Below are positions 35,101-42,892 of a stretch of 64,000 nt of DNA, one piece after another. The notes under the pieces are model-generated. The model was given only the letters and a program-made list of their open reading frames with translations. It did no database searches and had not been told where the DNA came from. The stretch comes from Tachypleus tridentatus (Eukaryota; Arthropoda; Merostomata; Xiphosura; Limulidae). The position numbers and the translations under genes are program-made. The stretch covers positions 10,912,001 to 10,976,000 of the forward strand of contig NC_134830.1 of assembly GCF_004210375.1 (NCBI RefSeq), written 5' to 3'. The first letter of the stretch is position 1, and each line of letters opens with the position of its first letter.

Positions 35101-36883
35101 TGTATATGTAGATGAATTATATCTTGTTCATAGGTTAAACAAACATTGTAATTAAAACACAATGTAGTAATTCTAATTGCATACCAAAGACAACATTAGT
35201 TATTAAAGCAGCAGTAAGGTTGTTAAATAGCACTGTACACTGGTTGTTATGTGCTAATCCTTTGTCTTTTACCAGCAAAAAACAATTCATATTACTGCAA
35301 TCAGTTTCACATAGCTGCTTCATTCTATTCAGTAAGGAGTGTCAAAGGCCTAGCTTATATATTAAATACCATGAAATTTTCCAAGCCAGACTTTTACTGA
35401 TATAGCAAATAATTTTCAAATGGGTTTAAAAGTAAAATTCCCAGCTCCTTCCTTGTACAAAAATGCTTAAATCTCAAACCCACCATCAATTTACTTAGCT
35501 GTTTCTGTGACATGGCAAAGATTTCTTGTGCTGAAAACCATGTGTAGAAGTCAGATATACAGGACTGTTTTAGTTTTAGTTTAATGCAAGCAATATGACC
35601 TGAATAGTTTATATTATTCTTAGAAGCAACAGTTTATACAAATTTGTTTATGTAACTGTTTATGAAACATACATTATGTAACATATACATTTAATTCTTT
35701 GAGCTTTTCTCAGTATTTTAATTAAATATAACTTTATCAGAATTCCTAAAATATCACTAATACTGTTTTGGACTTCTGTTGGGGTATAAATATGTGTTGA
35801 AAGATCATTACTTAGGTTTAGATTGTGTGGTTGTGAGTTTAGCAATAAAGTTAATTGGTTGGCATTTATTGGTGCAAACCAACTACGCTATCTGTGTCAA
35901 ACCTCAATCAAATTCACATCTGACCTTTTTCCTGTCTGTAGAAAATAAATTTAGATATTTTAACTTCTCCTCATAAGGCAATCTCAGGTATCATCCTAGT
36001 GGCTCTTCTCTGAACCTTCCCCAACAATTCAATATTCTTCTTGAGGAAGGAAGCCCACAACTGTACACACATTACTCTAAATAAGGCCTTATAAGTGATC
36101 TACACAGTGAAACAATAATATCCCTTGTCTTGTATTCAATATTGCTATAGATGCTACTCAAAATCCTATTAGCTCTCTTGCAAGCTACAATACACCGTTT
36201 ATATGAATTAAGCCTTATTAATATTTTGAGTTTTCATTTATTTATTTTGTATGTGTATGTCTGTGTTTATATGAACAGTATTAGGATATGAAAAAATGTA
36301 CAGCATTGTGAGATTTCAGTTAATAAGTAGCTAACACTGTAAATTTAAAGTTTAACTTTTAAGGAAAGGCATAATAAATAATTATATAACTACCAGGTTT
36401 GGGGATTTTTTGTCTAATTTAGAGAACATGACAGCCTTGATGTTGTCATATTGTGTTACACAATGTTATAGTATGCTCATACAACTTAACATATTACAGA
36501 ACTAAGAGGAAAAAAGCAAAAACAATCTCATATATAACTATACTATTAATGTAAAACACTGCCATAAGCAATCACTGACTGAATAATTACAATTAATTTT
36601 CTTTCATTTCTTTCTTATTTAAAATATTCATTTGCATAATAAAACCAACAGAGTTGAAAATTTGTGCTTTTCTTTCTAGAAAATACCTACCTGTTTTATT
36701 AATACATTTTGTTAAATTAATAAATACAAGACACTTTTTTTTTCCTGTGCTTCATAAAATCTAGTTGTATAACTACATCAAAGGTTAAACGTACCGATTT
36801 TATTATAAGCATACCTTAAACTCTAAACAGGCCTTTCTTTTCAATTCTGCAAATGATTTTGCCAACACAATTTTCTTCTTTCT
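8002..36883 (-). CDS. DFFB: caspase-activated DNase (DNA fragmentation factor 40 kDa subunit), six exon pieces
   Basis: CAD/DFF40 is the nuclease that cuts chromatin between nucleosomes in apoptosis after caspase-3 removes its inhibitor ICAD (DFFA). Six coding pieces were found: 36883-36815, 20713-20590, 12483-12280, 10334-10255, 8718-8456 and 8197-8002. Every junction has GT and AG, and all phases match (0, 1, 1, 0, 2). Together they give about 311 residues against 338 in human DFFB. The order is CIDE-N domain (AELKRKACLEFK, then VKFVLQDGTEVSDDDF), linker with WFEGLDERY, then the His-Me-finger nuclease core. Catalytic and zinc residues known from mouse CAD are all present: the His of DKAHTLNPY, Asp-His of STWNLDH, both His of LVHIACH and the His of KSKHDGFKC. 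The start and first 20-25 residues are missing; an in-frame stop lies just upstream of the first piece, so a further 5' exon is expected at higher coordinates. No damage is seen in the nuclease domain, so the gene is probably functional. Confidence 0.9.
8456..8718 (-). CDS. DFFB: DFFB exon, nuclease core part 1
   Basis: 263 nt. Acceptor CCCTTCAG|ACC; donor CACAG|GTAATT. It holds LCTEEGTFSCQGRYNASKC, the catalytic His in KAHTLNPY, and the Asp-His pair in STWNLDH. The phase-2 AG joins G of the next exon as Arg. Confidence 0.95.
8719..10254. other. DFFB intron, AT-rich
   Basis: AT-rich sequence with long A and T runs. No element recognised except an exact TAGGCCTA octamer at 9723-9730. Confidence 0.6.
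10255..10334 (-). CDS. DFFB: DFFB exon, start of nuclease region
   Basis: 80 nt. Acceptor TTTCAG|GTTTAG; donor TATAAG|GTAAAA. It encodes LDERYISKKEYMKGNAEHRI and RSYYYK, aligned with LESRFQSKSGYLRYSCESRI of human DFFB. Confidence 0.88.
11103..11262 (+). mobile_element. short retroelement relic with hammerhead-like core
   Basis: It contains CTGATGA (11110-11116), then a 4-bp helix GACC/GGTC with a 6-nt loop, then GAAAC (11132-11136). After that come CTCAACCCA and a terminal part (TCTCTACAAGTGGGATTTCT, CGACATCACTGATT). The same terminal part occurs inverted at 29327-29360, and the core recurs at 34590-34620. Penelope-like elements are known to carry such hammerhead motifs, so that family is my guess. 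One unpaired U between CTGATGA and the helix departs from the strict consensus. Confidence 0.45.
11263..12279. other. DFFB intron, no feature recognised
   Basis: AT-rich; one TAGGCCTA octamer at 11652-11659. No open frame or element identified. Confidence 0.5.
12280..12483 (-). CDS. DFFB: DFFB exon, helical linker
   Basis: 204 nt. Acceptor CTATACAG|AT; donor GAAG|GTCAGT. It encodes a helical Lys/Glu-rich region ending EHVEWFEG, corresponding to DPPWFEG in human DFFB. This exon lies at one end of an 8.1-kb intron packed with mobile elements. Confidence 0.9.
13544..14672 (-). mobile_element. Tc1-type transposon, internally deleted, 1129 bp
   Basis: The ends CACTACTGGCCAAAATC and GATTTTGGCCAGCAGTG are flanked by TA on both sides (13542-13543, 14673-14674). 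The inverted repeats are long, about 210 bp each (13544-13755 and 14462-14672). On the minus strand the transposase start (MAKAKKLTEFECGRIVKLQK, helix-turn-helix, 14351 downward) and the C-terminal half are both present. That half (14188-13802) carries FQQDNATMH and LNPTENVWGWMAREVYRNGR, the last two acidic residues of the DDE triad. The centre of the gene, with the second DNA-binding motif and first catalytic Asp, is missing, so this is a non-autonomous copy. Confidence 0.92.
14675..15299. other. AT-rich stretch inside the DIRS-like fossil
   Basis: Nothing recognised. It may be degraded DIRS sequence or a further insertion of low complexity. Confidence 0.4.
17946..18519. other. DFFB intron, no feature recognised
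   Basis: AT-rich spacer between the DIRS-like fossil and the mariner. Confidence 0.5.
18520..19556 (-). mobile_element. mariner transposon, decayed
   Basis: On the minus strand the translation follows the mariner transposase from beginning to end. It starts MDKISVLVIFLYEFK, then FKRFHSVESNFQNEPQGCPQ in the N-terminal DNA-binding part. The first catalytic Asp lies in VICDEK, followed by LKPALHLKKLMASVWCFSGG, and the second Asp in ILLHDSARPH. The third-Asp region (LPHPPY) is degraded. It is closest to the mariner copy in human SETMAR that I can recall. Stops include a TAG where CDEKW has Trp. Terminal repeats were not clearly found. It is another passenger of the 8.1-kb DFFB intron. Confidence 0.85.
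20590..20713 (-). CDS. DFFB: DFFB exon, second half of CIDE-N domain
   Basis: 124 nt. Acceptor TCTATAG|ATTGAC; donor ACTT|GTAAGT. It encodes VKFVLQDGTEVSDDDFLQTR and LTVLTEGELHT. The split codon T|AT joins the exon at 12483 as Tyr, giving HTYLPQRVKEAL. Confidence 0.9.
21281..21421. repeat. minisatellite, three copies of 47 bp
   Basis: Unit agaaacaataggttaaactt...cagatac; copies at 21281-21327, 21328-21374 and 21375-21421. The last two are identical and the first differs at two places. Confidence 0.95.
21723..22140. repeat. minisatellite, about nine copies of 47 bp
   Basis: Unit tattttataaatggatagag...catgctg, with copies every 47 bases from 21723; the last is partial. Each unit contains the inverted repeat AGCATGA-CCA-TCATGCT. 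A few substitutions mark individual units. Confidence 0.95.
22645..22967 (-). other. unrecognised protein-like frame
   Basis: On the minus strand one frame reads through this stretch with about two interruptions and stops cleanly near 22645. Pieces include MEVFYIPPRATVVC, ERVSRNREKRSYLLADIVFN and LEEVNINDYSEIDLIFDQCM, ending LLHLKEHVGFHK. Composition and charge pattern look like a real globular protein, not AT-rich noise. I know of no family match. It lies in the long DFFB intron on the same strand. It could be a relic of a mobile element, a processed pseudogene, or the last exon of a nested gene. Confidence 0.35.
22968..23074. repeat. tandem repeat, three copies of 37 bp
   Basis: Unit ccaaaaatgtatcacacaat...; copies start at 22968, 23005 and 23042 and differ by single bases. 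Confidence 0.9.
23335..23690 (+). mobile_element. CR1/L2-type LINE fragment (reverse transcriptase C-terminus)
   Basis: In shifting frames the translation follows the region after the LINE reverse transcriptase: SLVRPHL-like start, SWNLYLRKDIELL, TKLVPGMKSF, then TGDKVGVFKTVERIENVDV. This matches the usual LVRPHLEY...KKDIELLEKVQRRATKLVP...RGDLIEVFKI pattern of the clade. Decayed, no ends recognised. Confidence 0.6.
23691..25139. other. DFFB intron, AT-rich
   Basis: No gene or element identified; one TAGGCCTA octamer at 23885-23892. Confidence 0.5.
25140..25300 (+). repeat. diverged interspersed repeat, copy 1
   Basis: The stretch around 25190-25250 (TATAATGAACAAA, then TTTTTATTCT, then ATCTTGCACT, then TGTCAG) matches 37860-37925 in the same orientation. 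The family is unknown. Confidence 0.5.
25301..26830. other. DFFB intron, AT-rich
   Basis: Nothing recognised beyond simple AT-rich sequence. Confidence 0.5.
26980..27090 (-). promoter_or_regulatory. promoter-like GC-richer island
   Basis: Richer in G+C and CpG than its surroundings. It contains a CCAAT box on the minus strand (complement of ATTGGCT near 27018) and a CRE-like TGACGTAA near 27036. A minus-strand frame just beyond it (about 26965-26833) encodes a basic segment with KKRPRSPDCLVSGKSKRTKI. This may be an internal or alternative promoter and first exon on the DFFB strand. The evidence is compositional only. Confidence 0.3.
27409..27438 (-). ncRNA. hammerhead-ribozyme-like core motif
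   Basis: On the minus strand CTGAAGA, two spacer bases, a 6-bp helix AAAGGT/ACCTTT with a 2-nt loop, one U, then GAAAG. It resembles the CUGANGA-helix-GAAA core but has unpaired bases at the helix base, so catalysis is doubtful. Confidence 0.25.
27830..28640 (+). mobile_element. CR1/L2-type LINE fragment (before and into reverse transcriptase)
   Basis: The translation over shifting frames gives the linker between endonuclease and reverse transcriptase (IGPLKN-like, DSGKLVLEDDEMINL). It then gives SEHLMYGKNTDVKDTILNSK, PPRPDNFYTRVLKELT, and ILKDWKLANVSSIFKGDKHC followed by PGNYGPVSLASVIGN. That is the classic SPGPDG...RVLKEL...DWK.ANV.PIFKKGDK..P.NYRPVSLTSV series of this LINE clade. Several frame breaks; no ends recognised. 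The same clade appears inverted at 31800-33060 and 35830-36215. Confidence 0.8.
28691..28735 (-). ncRNA. degenerate hammerhead-like core
   Basis: On the minus strand GAAGATGA, a variable middle, GGTCGAAACATTGTTC. It shares GGTCGAAACRTTGTTC with the relics at 11128 and 34610, in the opposite orientation. Confidence 0.3.
28945..30070 (-). pseudogene. unrecognised intronless coding remnant
   Basis: About 1.1 kb of the minus strand is protein-like in pieces of more than one frame. The most convincing run (29610-29412) reads KKKFWSVNDSEIVREKLWS, then VYENDKDRFLPQHSRVQGWM and INSEMFQAVTYLESLISRAG, ending DLKSR. After a small insertion (29327-29398 plus duplicated target) it resumes WSSRRLHQILSEAQVWDFK. 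Earlier parts include KFWQPKKLKLSSGLKPFENN and later parts FMETKLDLGTNFRQYNGEL. No family recognised. Absence of introns suggests a processed copy of a host gene or an unnamed mobile element. Confidence 0.4.
29327..29398 (-). mobile_element. short fold-back retroelement insertion with 13-bp target duplication
   Basis: A perfect direct repeat catctagatttaa flanks it (29314-29326, 29399-29411). The insert begins TCACTGATGTCGA...CCCACTTGTA, the complement of the terminal part of the relic at 11103-11262. It ends in a perfect hairpin with 18-bp arms (29357-29374 and 29382-29399, counting one base of the target repeat) and a 7-nt loop CGGCTCA. Small insertions with an inverted end and 10-15-bp duplications fit Penelope-like elements. 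Confidence 0.7.
30071..31799. other. DFFB intron, AT-rich
   Basis: No gene, repeat or RNA recognised. Confidence 0.5.
31800..33060 (-). mobile_element. CR1/L2-type LINE fragment (reverse transcriptase)
   Basis: On the minus strand, reading 33060 to 31800, the conserved blocks appear in order. They are a YLDFKKAFDKVP-like motif A (about 32855-32800), a GVPQGSVLGPLLF-like block (about 32690-32625), and a VQRRA block (about 32100). All are decayed and in shifting frames. The end of the fragment is not defined. Confidence 0.65.
33676..33687. repeat. target duplication of SINE 2, left copy
   Basis: accagtggagag, identical to 33960-33971. Confidence 0.95.
33688..33959 (-). mobile_element. tRNA-derived SINE, second copy
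   Basis: Same family as 7183-7469, inverted. The B-box-like segment is the complement of GGATGCGAACC at 33896-33906. Perfect 12-bp duplications flank it (33676-33687, 33960-33971). It lies in the longest DFFB intron. Both copies share the body around AACTCTTGGGCTAC and CTTCCCTCTAGTCTTACACT. Confidence 0.93.
34575..34680 (+). mobile_element. retroelement relic with degenerate hammerhead-like core
   Basis: ATGACCAAAGAAGGTTGAAA (34597-34616) is followed by CATTGTTCCTCC, CTTTCTCTACCCATACCAGC and CATTTTTACATAT. It is the same family as the relic at 11103-11262, more decayed in the core but better preserved after it. Confidence 0.45.
34681..35829. other. DFFB intron, no confident feature
   Basis: Some short minus-strand frames here look weakly protein-like, but none is long or recognisable. 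Confidence 0.4.
35830..36215 (-). mobile_element. CR1/L2-type LINE fragment (reverse transcriptase C-terminus)
   Basis: On the minus strand the translation gives ACKRANRILSSIYSNIEYKT, RDIIVSLCRSLIRPYLE, SFLKKNIELLGKVQRRATRM and IPEIAL. This is an almost exact match to the family pattern ANR.LG.I.RN...K..VI..LY.SLVRPHLEY...KKDIELLEKVQRRATKMIP. One early stop and frame changes show it is dead. Confidence 0.8.
36815..36883 (-). CDS. DFFB: DFFB exon, first half of CIDE-N domain
   Basis: It encodes 23 residues, RKKKIVLAKSFAELKRKACL then EFK, ending at the donor AAG|GTATGC in phase 0. The next exon begins IDSNNVKFVLQDGTEV, which continues the CIDE-N fold as in human DFFB (CLRFQLPERGSRLCLYEDGTE). 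The upstream limit is set only by an in-frame TAA at 36884-36886. The true acceptor is not obvious. Confidence 0.6.
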
Positions 36884-37799
36884 TTACAAGATGGCCTTTG
36901 GATCAAAATGTTATAGGTTTGACTTCAGGTCTTTATTCTCAGCCTTCTTTGTCTTTGGCATTTTCTCAATAGTTTGATTATGAAGTGTTCAGCTAAAAAC
37001 ATTCAATATCAGAAATCTAAGCCAAAGCAACAAAGTGGCTCAAAGCTACAACAAATTATGATATATAGTATAAGACAGTTCCTCTGAGAAACAGCTTTAC
37101 CTGCTTCAAATTATTCTAAACCTTACTAAATATAATTTGAAACTACTGTTGTGCCTTTATCAAACATAGTGAGTTAATTAATTATCCCTGAATCTTTTAT
37201 TTCTTTCACTGATGATAAAACCCAACAAGATTTATCTTAGATACCTTTTCCCAACAGTTTTTCAATTTGACATTCCTTTATATGAAATAATTAATGTCAA
37301 TTTAACAGAAAAATGTTTTTTAGTATAATTGTCAATGTTGACAAAAAAGAAACAAAAGAAGTAGGAGTCTGAAAGACAGAAATTCAAATTGAAAAAGCTT
37401 TACTTTGATTTTGTTTAGCAGATCAAGTAATATAATTCCTAGACTAAAATAAACCAAACAAAACACAACTTACTGCTGACATTTCCACTTTTACCTCAAT
37501 GACACTACAGATTTACATCACAAATTACATATAGGTATATATAGCAGTAATATAGAAGATCTCATTATAGTGCAGCTTCTTGTTGATCATTTAAAGAAAG
37601 ATTTAACTTCATCAAAATCAAAAAGATCTTTCAGCATATTGCTTAACTTTATGCACAGATCAAAGATCAAAGTATGTAATACAGCGATCACTTCAAAATG
37701 CCATTCAATATAATGTTTATATACTTGATGTTAGTCAGTTATTTTATCCTATACTGCTGACTTTGCAGCAGTTCCACGGTAAAGGGAAAGTAACAAGTG

Positions 37800-37960
37800 A
37801 AAAACATATATAAAAATGAAAAACTAATGATATATTTTGCAAGTTTAGGGGTTATGCAAACTATACAATGAACAAAAGTATTTTTTATTCTTTACACAGA
37901 GATCATCTTGCACTACATTTTGTCAGTCTGAATCAGACTGATTTCTTCATTGACAGGCAT
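37800..37960 (+). repeat. diverged interspersed repeat, copy 2
   Basis: Matches 25140-25300 in the same orientation (AATGAACAAA, TTTTTATTCT, ATCTTGCACT). Family unknown. Confidence 0.5.
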
Positions 37961-38023
37961 ATTTCTGAGTACAAATTCTTGAGATCAAACACTGAAAACT
38001 TTCTCCAGTACAATGCCTATATA

Positions 38024-38523
38024 NNNNNNNNNNNNNNNNNNNNNNNNNNNNNNNNNNNNNNNNNNNNNNNNNNNNNNNNNNNNNNNNNNNNNNNNNNNNN
38101 NNNNNNNNNNNNNNNNNNNNNNNNNNNNNNNNNNNNNNNNNNNNNNNNNNNNNNNNNNNNNNNNNNNNNNNNNNNNNNNNNNNNNNNNNNNNNNNNNNNN
38201 NNNNNNNNNNNNNNNNNNNNNNNNNNNNNNNNNNNNNNNNNNNNNNNNNNNNNNNNNNNNNNNNNNNNNNNNNNNNNNNNNNNNNNNNNNNNNNNNNNNN
38301 NNNNNNNNNNNNNNNNNNNNNNNNNNNNNNNNNNNNNNNNNNNNNNNNNNNNNNNNNNNNNNNNNNNNNNNNNNNNNNNNNNNNNNNNNNNNNNNNNNNN
38401 NNNNNNNNNNNNNNNNNNNNNNNNNNNNNNNNNNNNNNNNNNNNNNNNNNNNNNNNNNNNNNNNNNNNNNNNNNNNNNNNNNNNNNNNNNNNNNNNNNNN
38501 NNNNNNNNNNNNNNNNNNNNNNN
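38024..38523. other. assembly gap, 500 N
   Basis: Exactly 500 N, a conventional placeholder, so the true distance is unknown. The left flank is single-copy AT-rich DNA and the right flank is already inside the U5 array. The left boundary of the array is therefore hidden here. Confidence 1.
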
Positions 38524-39105
38524 ACTAACGCCGTTTCAGGAACATACGGGAAGAAATAAATACGTTTCATACAGTTGTTTAGTTATTGATGTTCCTGGTT
38601 ATCATAAGATTAGAAAGTAAATTCCCAGATATTTGAGAAATTTACGCTTCAGTTATACAACTAGTTTTCGATCAGAGTTAAATGGATTACTCCCGATTAC
38701 ATATAGCTTTTTACTCTTAACTTTAAAGGCTATAATGCAGCAGAAACACCTAGAACATCAGATAAAATTTTGCGTCTAACAAGACAGTTAGTCTCACTCT
38801 AATATAACGTAACCGGAGTTTTAATGCTCTTTTCTAAAATATATCGTTCTCTCCTTTTCGGACGATAAGGGCGAACTTGTCCACATTGTTATCGTTTCGA
38901 GAAGTTTGGTACGTTTTCTACAATACAATTGACATTCTTATTTAAACAACAAAAACAATGTAATAAAAATGGTAGAACTTAAAAGTTTGATCACATTTTA
39001 AGAAGTGAAGGTGAAATCTACATGACGATGTCTAATTCGTGTAACACCCACGAAACGTTTAGAAATTGTTTGTATAAGTAGAGGCGTTTGGGAAAAGTAA
39101 CTTCA

Positions 39106-39224
39106 ATGCTCAGGTTTCCCTTCAATTCGTATTAATCTTTCGCCTTTTACTAAAGATTACCGTGGAGGGGAACATTACAATGAGCCTATAGGCGAATTTT
39201 TGAAGTCTCACTTTTGTGAGACAA
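39106..39224 (+). ncRNA. U5 spliceosomal snRNA, unit 1
   Basis: U5 holds exon ends in place during splicing. Stem I pairs GCTCA near the 5' end with TGAGC. The invariant loop I (TTTCGCCTTTTACTAAAG) is followed by the conserved CCGTGGAGGGGAAC, the Sm site GAATTTTTGA, and a 3' hairpin TCTCAC-TTTT-GTGAGA. Length about 119 nt, against 116 in human. The exact 5' and 3' ends are inferred from alignment with human U5. Confidence 0.95.
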
Positions 39225-41791
39225 CAATCTATGGATAAAAATAGACTTGAAGAAGCGACTCTCAGGTCCACTTTTGTGGTGCATTAATTTTAGTGCGAGT
39301 TGTCGCTCTTAGTTTTGTTTCTCGATGAAATATTGGGTATAAGAGAAACGTTTTTAATGTTAAAACATCTGTTAGCCATTTCTTGTTTGCTTTCGATAAT
39401 GATGGGGCATGACAGCTATTTTACAGCTGACTGAAATAAATAAATTCTGGGAAATGTCCAACAGAGGCAGTCGGTAAATTCCTCTATGAGCCAATCAAAG
39501 TTAAGATCATTTGTGAAATGAATTATTAGCGTTTTCGTAGAATAATTATAGGGAAAAATCAGTTAGATTAACAACTTGTACTATATTGGAAAGCCAGTGC
39601 TTTTTCGTAATACTACGTTCCAATAATGACTTCACGAACAAATGTATAACCTGACATTGTTGTTAGTCTATCTGCTGAAAGTATGAAACGAACAGACAAC
39701 AAAACGTTTGTTGATTTCTTAGTTTAGAGTCTGCGTTTGTTAAAGCGGTTGTCTTTAATTGAACACGTTGCTGATAGAAAATTGCTAATTCGAAAACGAT
39801 ACGTGTTTAAAACTGAATCGATATTCGTTCTATGTTTTATGCACTTGGATCTCACACTGTGTGTCTGAAGCTTGTTTTAGACTTATTATACTCGCTAGTC
39901 ACTTGTGAGATGTCACTGCACTTGGATTTCTTGTACCCACCGCGTCACTAAAAATCGTAATGGGAAGACCCTAATGGAACTACCATTCTATCTCGATAAA
40001 TGCATTTAGGCTTTCATGACTCCGTCTGTTTCGAGAACTAGGCCGTAACGTGACACACACACACTGAGTTTTTAACGTAAGCTACGTTTCAGTAATATAT
40101 ACTTGGCATCAGCGAGGAGAAATATGCGCATATTTCTCTTTCGGTGCATGAAAAGTTTAAACCTGTTGAACATAATTGTCGTTGTGTTGTTTCAGTAAAA
40201 CTGCAATATTCCGCGCAATAAATATCTGGGTTTTACAGATGTAAGAAAGGCACAACACTGTAATTTTAAATAAATACATAATTAAAATGAAACAGTGGAT
40301 TTTTTATATGTTTTCCGTTCGTAAAATTTCTGCATCGTCTTTCTTTCTAGAAAGTGTGATTTTAAAAATTCGTATTTGAAATTGGTCTATTTATTTTGAA
40401 TAACACCAAAATATTTTGTATTATATTGTGAGAGAATTATACACTGCTCGGAAGAAGGGAGCTCTTCTTTGAACTGTAATTCCCTGAAAAAGTGCTCCAC
40501 TTTGCAAAAACTTCACTTGTCTGCAAAAATGGGATTTTCTTTGCGTTAAATTGCCTTGAGAAATCGGCGCATAGTTGCGTCTACAATGTATGGAAAAAAA
40601 GTGTCTCGGTTTTGCTCTCTGTTATGACTGCATTGGAAGAAAAGAGGGACATTGCGATAAAATACTGCGACTACAGAGATAAGAAATGCGAATTCTCCAC
40701 TGTCCTAAGTTGCTCGTATGCAAATCATGACACATAATAGCTCAACCAACAGTTTAAGAAGAAACTGGTTACTTTCTTTATTGGTTAGACAAGAAGATGG
40801 CTTGTATTATTCTATTGTAGTTTTCTTTGAGAGGTATTTTAATGCATTTTCTTTTCAGAGTGACATTTTTATAAGTATTTGTTTCGTATTTCTTCTAGTT
40901 AATTTAGTTAAAATCGTTTATTACTCAAAATACCGTTGTTCTTTAATTTAAGAAACTTCGTCAACACATGTACAAGATAATAGACAGTTAACGTGGACTT
41001 TGAATCGTTAAAACGTGAGCACACGTTCAAGTACTTTCGTGTCACGTGCACAGCAAAGAATAACGGAACACAAGCAAGAGTGGTAGCGGCCAAATACTAA
41101 AGATAATGACTTATGAAAACAGCATTCGAAGATACTTCTGTTTCTAGATTTCTCTTTGTAAGATTTAGGTTAACGGCAGACGTTGTACACACCAAGCGAT
41201 GTCCAACAAGGATCGCGCATTTTCGGACAAACTCGAACCCCTAAACTGTGATTAGACTTTGAAAATCTTGGACGTTGTTCTAACTAACGCCGTTTCAGGA
41301 GCATACGGGAAGAAATAAATACGTTTCATACAGTTGTTTAGTTATTGATGTTCCTGGTTATCATAAGATTAGAAAGTAAATTCCCAGATATTTGAGAAAT
41401 TTACGCTTCAGTTATACAACTAGTTTTCGATCAGAGTTAAATGGATTACTCCCGATTACATATAGCTTTTTACTCTTAACTTTAAAGGCTATAATGCAGC
41501 AGAAACACCTAGAACATCAGATAAAATTTTGCGTCTAACAAGACAGTTAGTCTCACTCTAATATAACGTAACCGGGTTTTAATGCTCTTTTCTAAAATAT
41601 ATCGTTCTCTCCCTTTTCGGACGATAAGGGCGAACTTGTCCACATTGTTATCGTTTCGAGAAGTTTGGTACGTTTTCTACAATACAATTGACATTCTTAT
41701 TTAAAAACAAAAACAAGGTAATAAAAATGGTAGAACTTAAAAGTTTGATCACATTTTAAGAAGTGTGAAGGTGAAATCTACATGACGATGT

Positions 41792-41840
41792 CTAATTCGT
41801 GTAACACCCACGAAACGTTTAGAAATTGTTTGTATAAGTA
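41792..41840 (+). promoter_or_regulatory. candidate snRNA promoter elements (representative, unit 2)
   Basis: TAATTCGTGTAACACCCACG lies about 74 to 55 bases before the RNA start. It shares TAATTC with the insect PSEA consensus, which sits at a similar distance. TATAAG (41833-41838) lies at about -33. Both are present in the other units. Assignment is by position and weak similarity only. Confidence 0.35.
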
Positions 41841-41865
41841 GAGGCGTTTGGGAAAAGTAACTTCA

Positions 41866-41982
41866 ATGCTCAGGTTTCCCTTCAATTCGTATTAATCTTT
41901 CGCCTTTTACTAAAGATTACCGTGGAGGGAACATTACAATGAGCCTATAGGCGAATTTTGAAGTCTCACTTTTGTGAGACAA
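41866..41982 (+). ncRNA. U5 spliceosomal snRNA, unit 2
   Basis: Same gene. It differs by one G fewer in the GGGG run (GTGGAGGGAAC) and four instead of five T in the Sm site. A 3'-box-like GGATAAAATAGACTT follows at 41991-42005. Confidence 0.93.
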
Positions 41983-42870
41983 CAATCTATGGATAAAATA
42001 GACTTGAAGAAGCGACTCTCAGGTCCACTTTTGTGGTGCATTAATTTTAGTGCGAGTTGTCGCTCTTAGTTTTGTTTCTCGATGAAATATTGGGTATAAG
42101 AGAAACGTTTTTAATGTTAAAACATCTGTTAGCCATTTCTTGTTTGCTTTCGATAATGATGGGGCATGACAGCTATTTTACAGCTGACTGAAATAAATAA
42201 ATTCTGGGAAATGTCCAACAGAGGCAGTCGGTAAATTCCTCTATGAGCCAATCAAAGTTAAGATCATTTGTGAAATGAATTATTAGCGTTTTCGTAGAAT
42301 AATTATAGGGAAAAATCAGTTAGATTAACAACTTGTACTATATTGGAAAGCCAGTGCTTTTTCGTAATACTACGTTCCAATAATGACTTCACGAACAAAT
42401 GTATAACCTGACATTGTTGTTAGTCTATCTGCTGAAAGTATGAAACGAACAGACAACAAAACGTTTGTTGATTTCTTAGTTTAGAGTCTGCGTTTGTTAA
42501 AGCGGTTGTCTTTAATTGAACACGTTGCTGATAGAAAATTGCTAATTCGAAAACGATACGTGTTTAAAACTGAATCGATATTCGTTCTATGTTTTATGCA
42601 CTTGGATCTCACACTGTGTGTCTGAAGCTTGTTTTAGACTTATTATACTCGCTAGTCACTTGTGAGATGTCACTGCACTTGGATTTCTTGTACCCACCGC
42701 GTCACTAAAAATCGTAATGGGAAGACCCTAATGGAACTACCATTCTATCTCGATAAATGCATTTAGGCTTTCATGACTCCGTCTGTTTCGAGAACTAGGC
42801 CGTAACGTGACACACACACTGAGTTTTAACGTAAGCTACGTTTCAGTAATATATACTTGGCATCAGCGAG

Positions 42871-42892
42871 GAGAAATATGCGCATATTTCTC
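42871..42892. repeat. perfect 22-bp palindrome in each array unit (representative, unit 2)
   Basis: GAGAAATATGC followed at once by its complement. Present in every complete unit, for example 40117-40138 in unit 1, about 1 kb after the U5 gene. It could be a protein-binding site or a cruciform. Confidence 0.85.

Noticed and set aside
34630-35330. Possible minus-strand exons with protein-like short frames
   Set aside because: Pieces such as LIVEPCTDIGNLLTTTKSLG look suggestive, but frames are short and broken, without convincing splice sites or family match.
37868-38620. Long open frames across 37.9-38.6 kb on both strands
   Set aside because: They run through the 500-N gap and are artefacts.
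38524-41282. Other snRNA genes (U1, U2, U4, U6) or tRNA and 5S genes linked to U5 in the unit
   Set aside because: I looked for their conserved starts and boxes and found none. A GGTTCGAGTTT string on the minus strand near the unit end lacks the rest of a tRNA.
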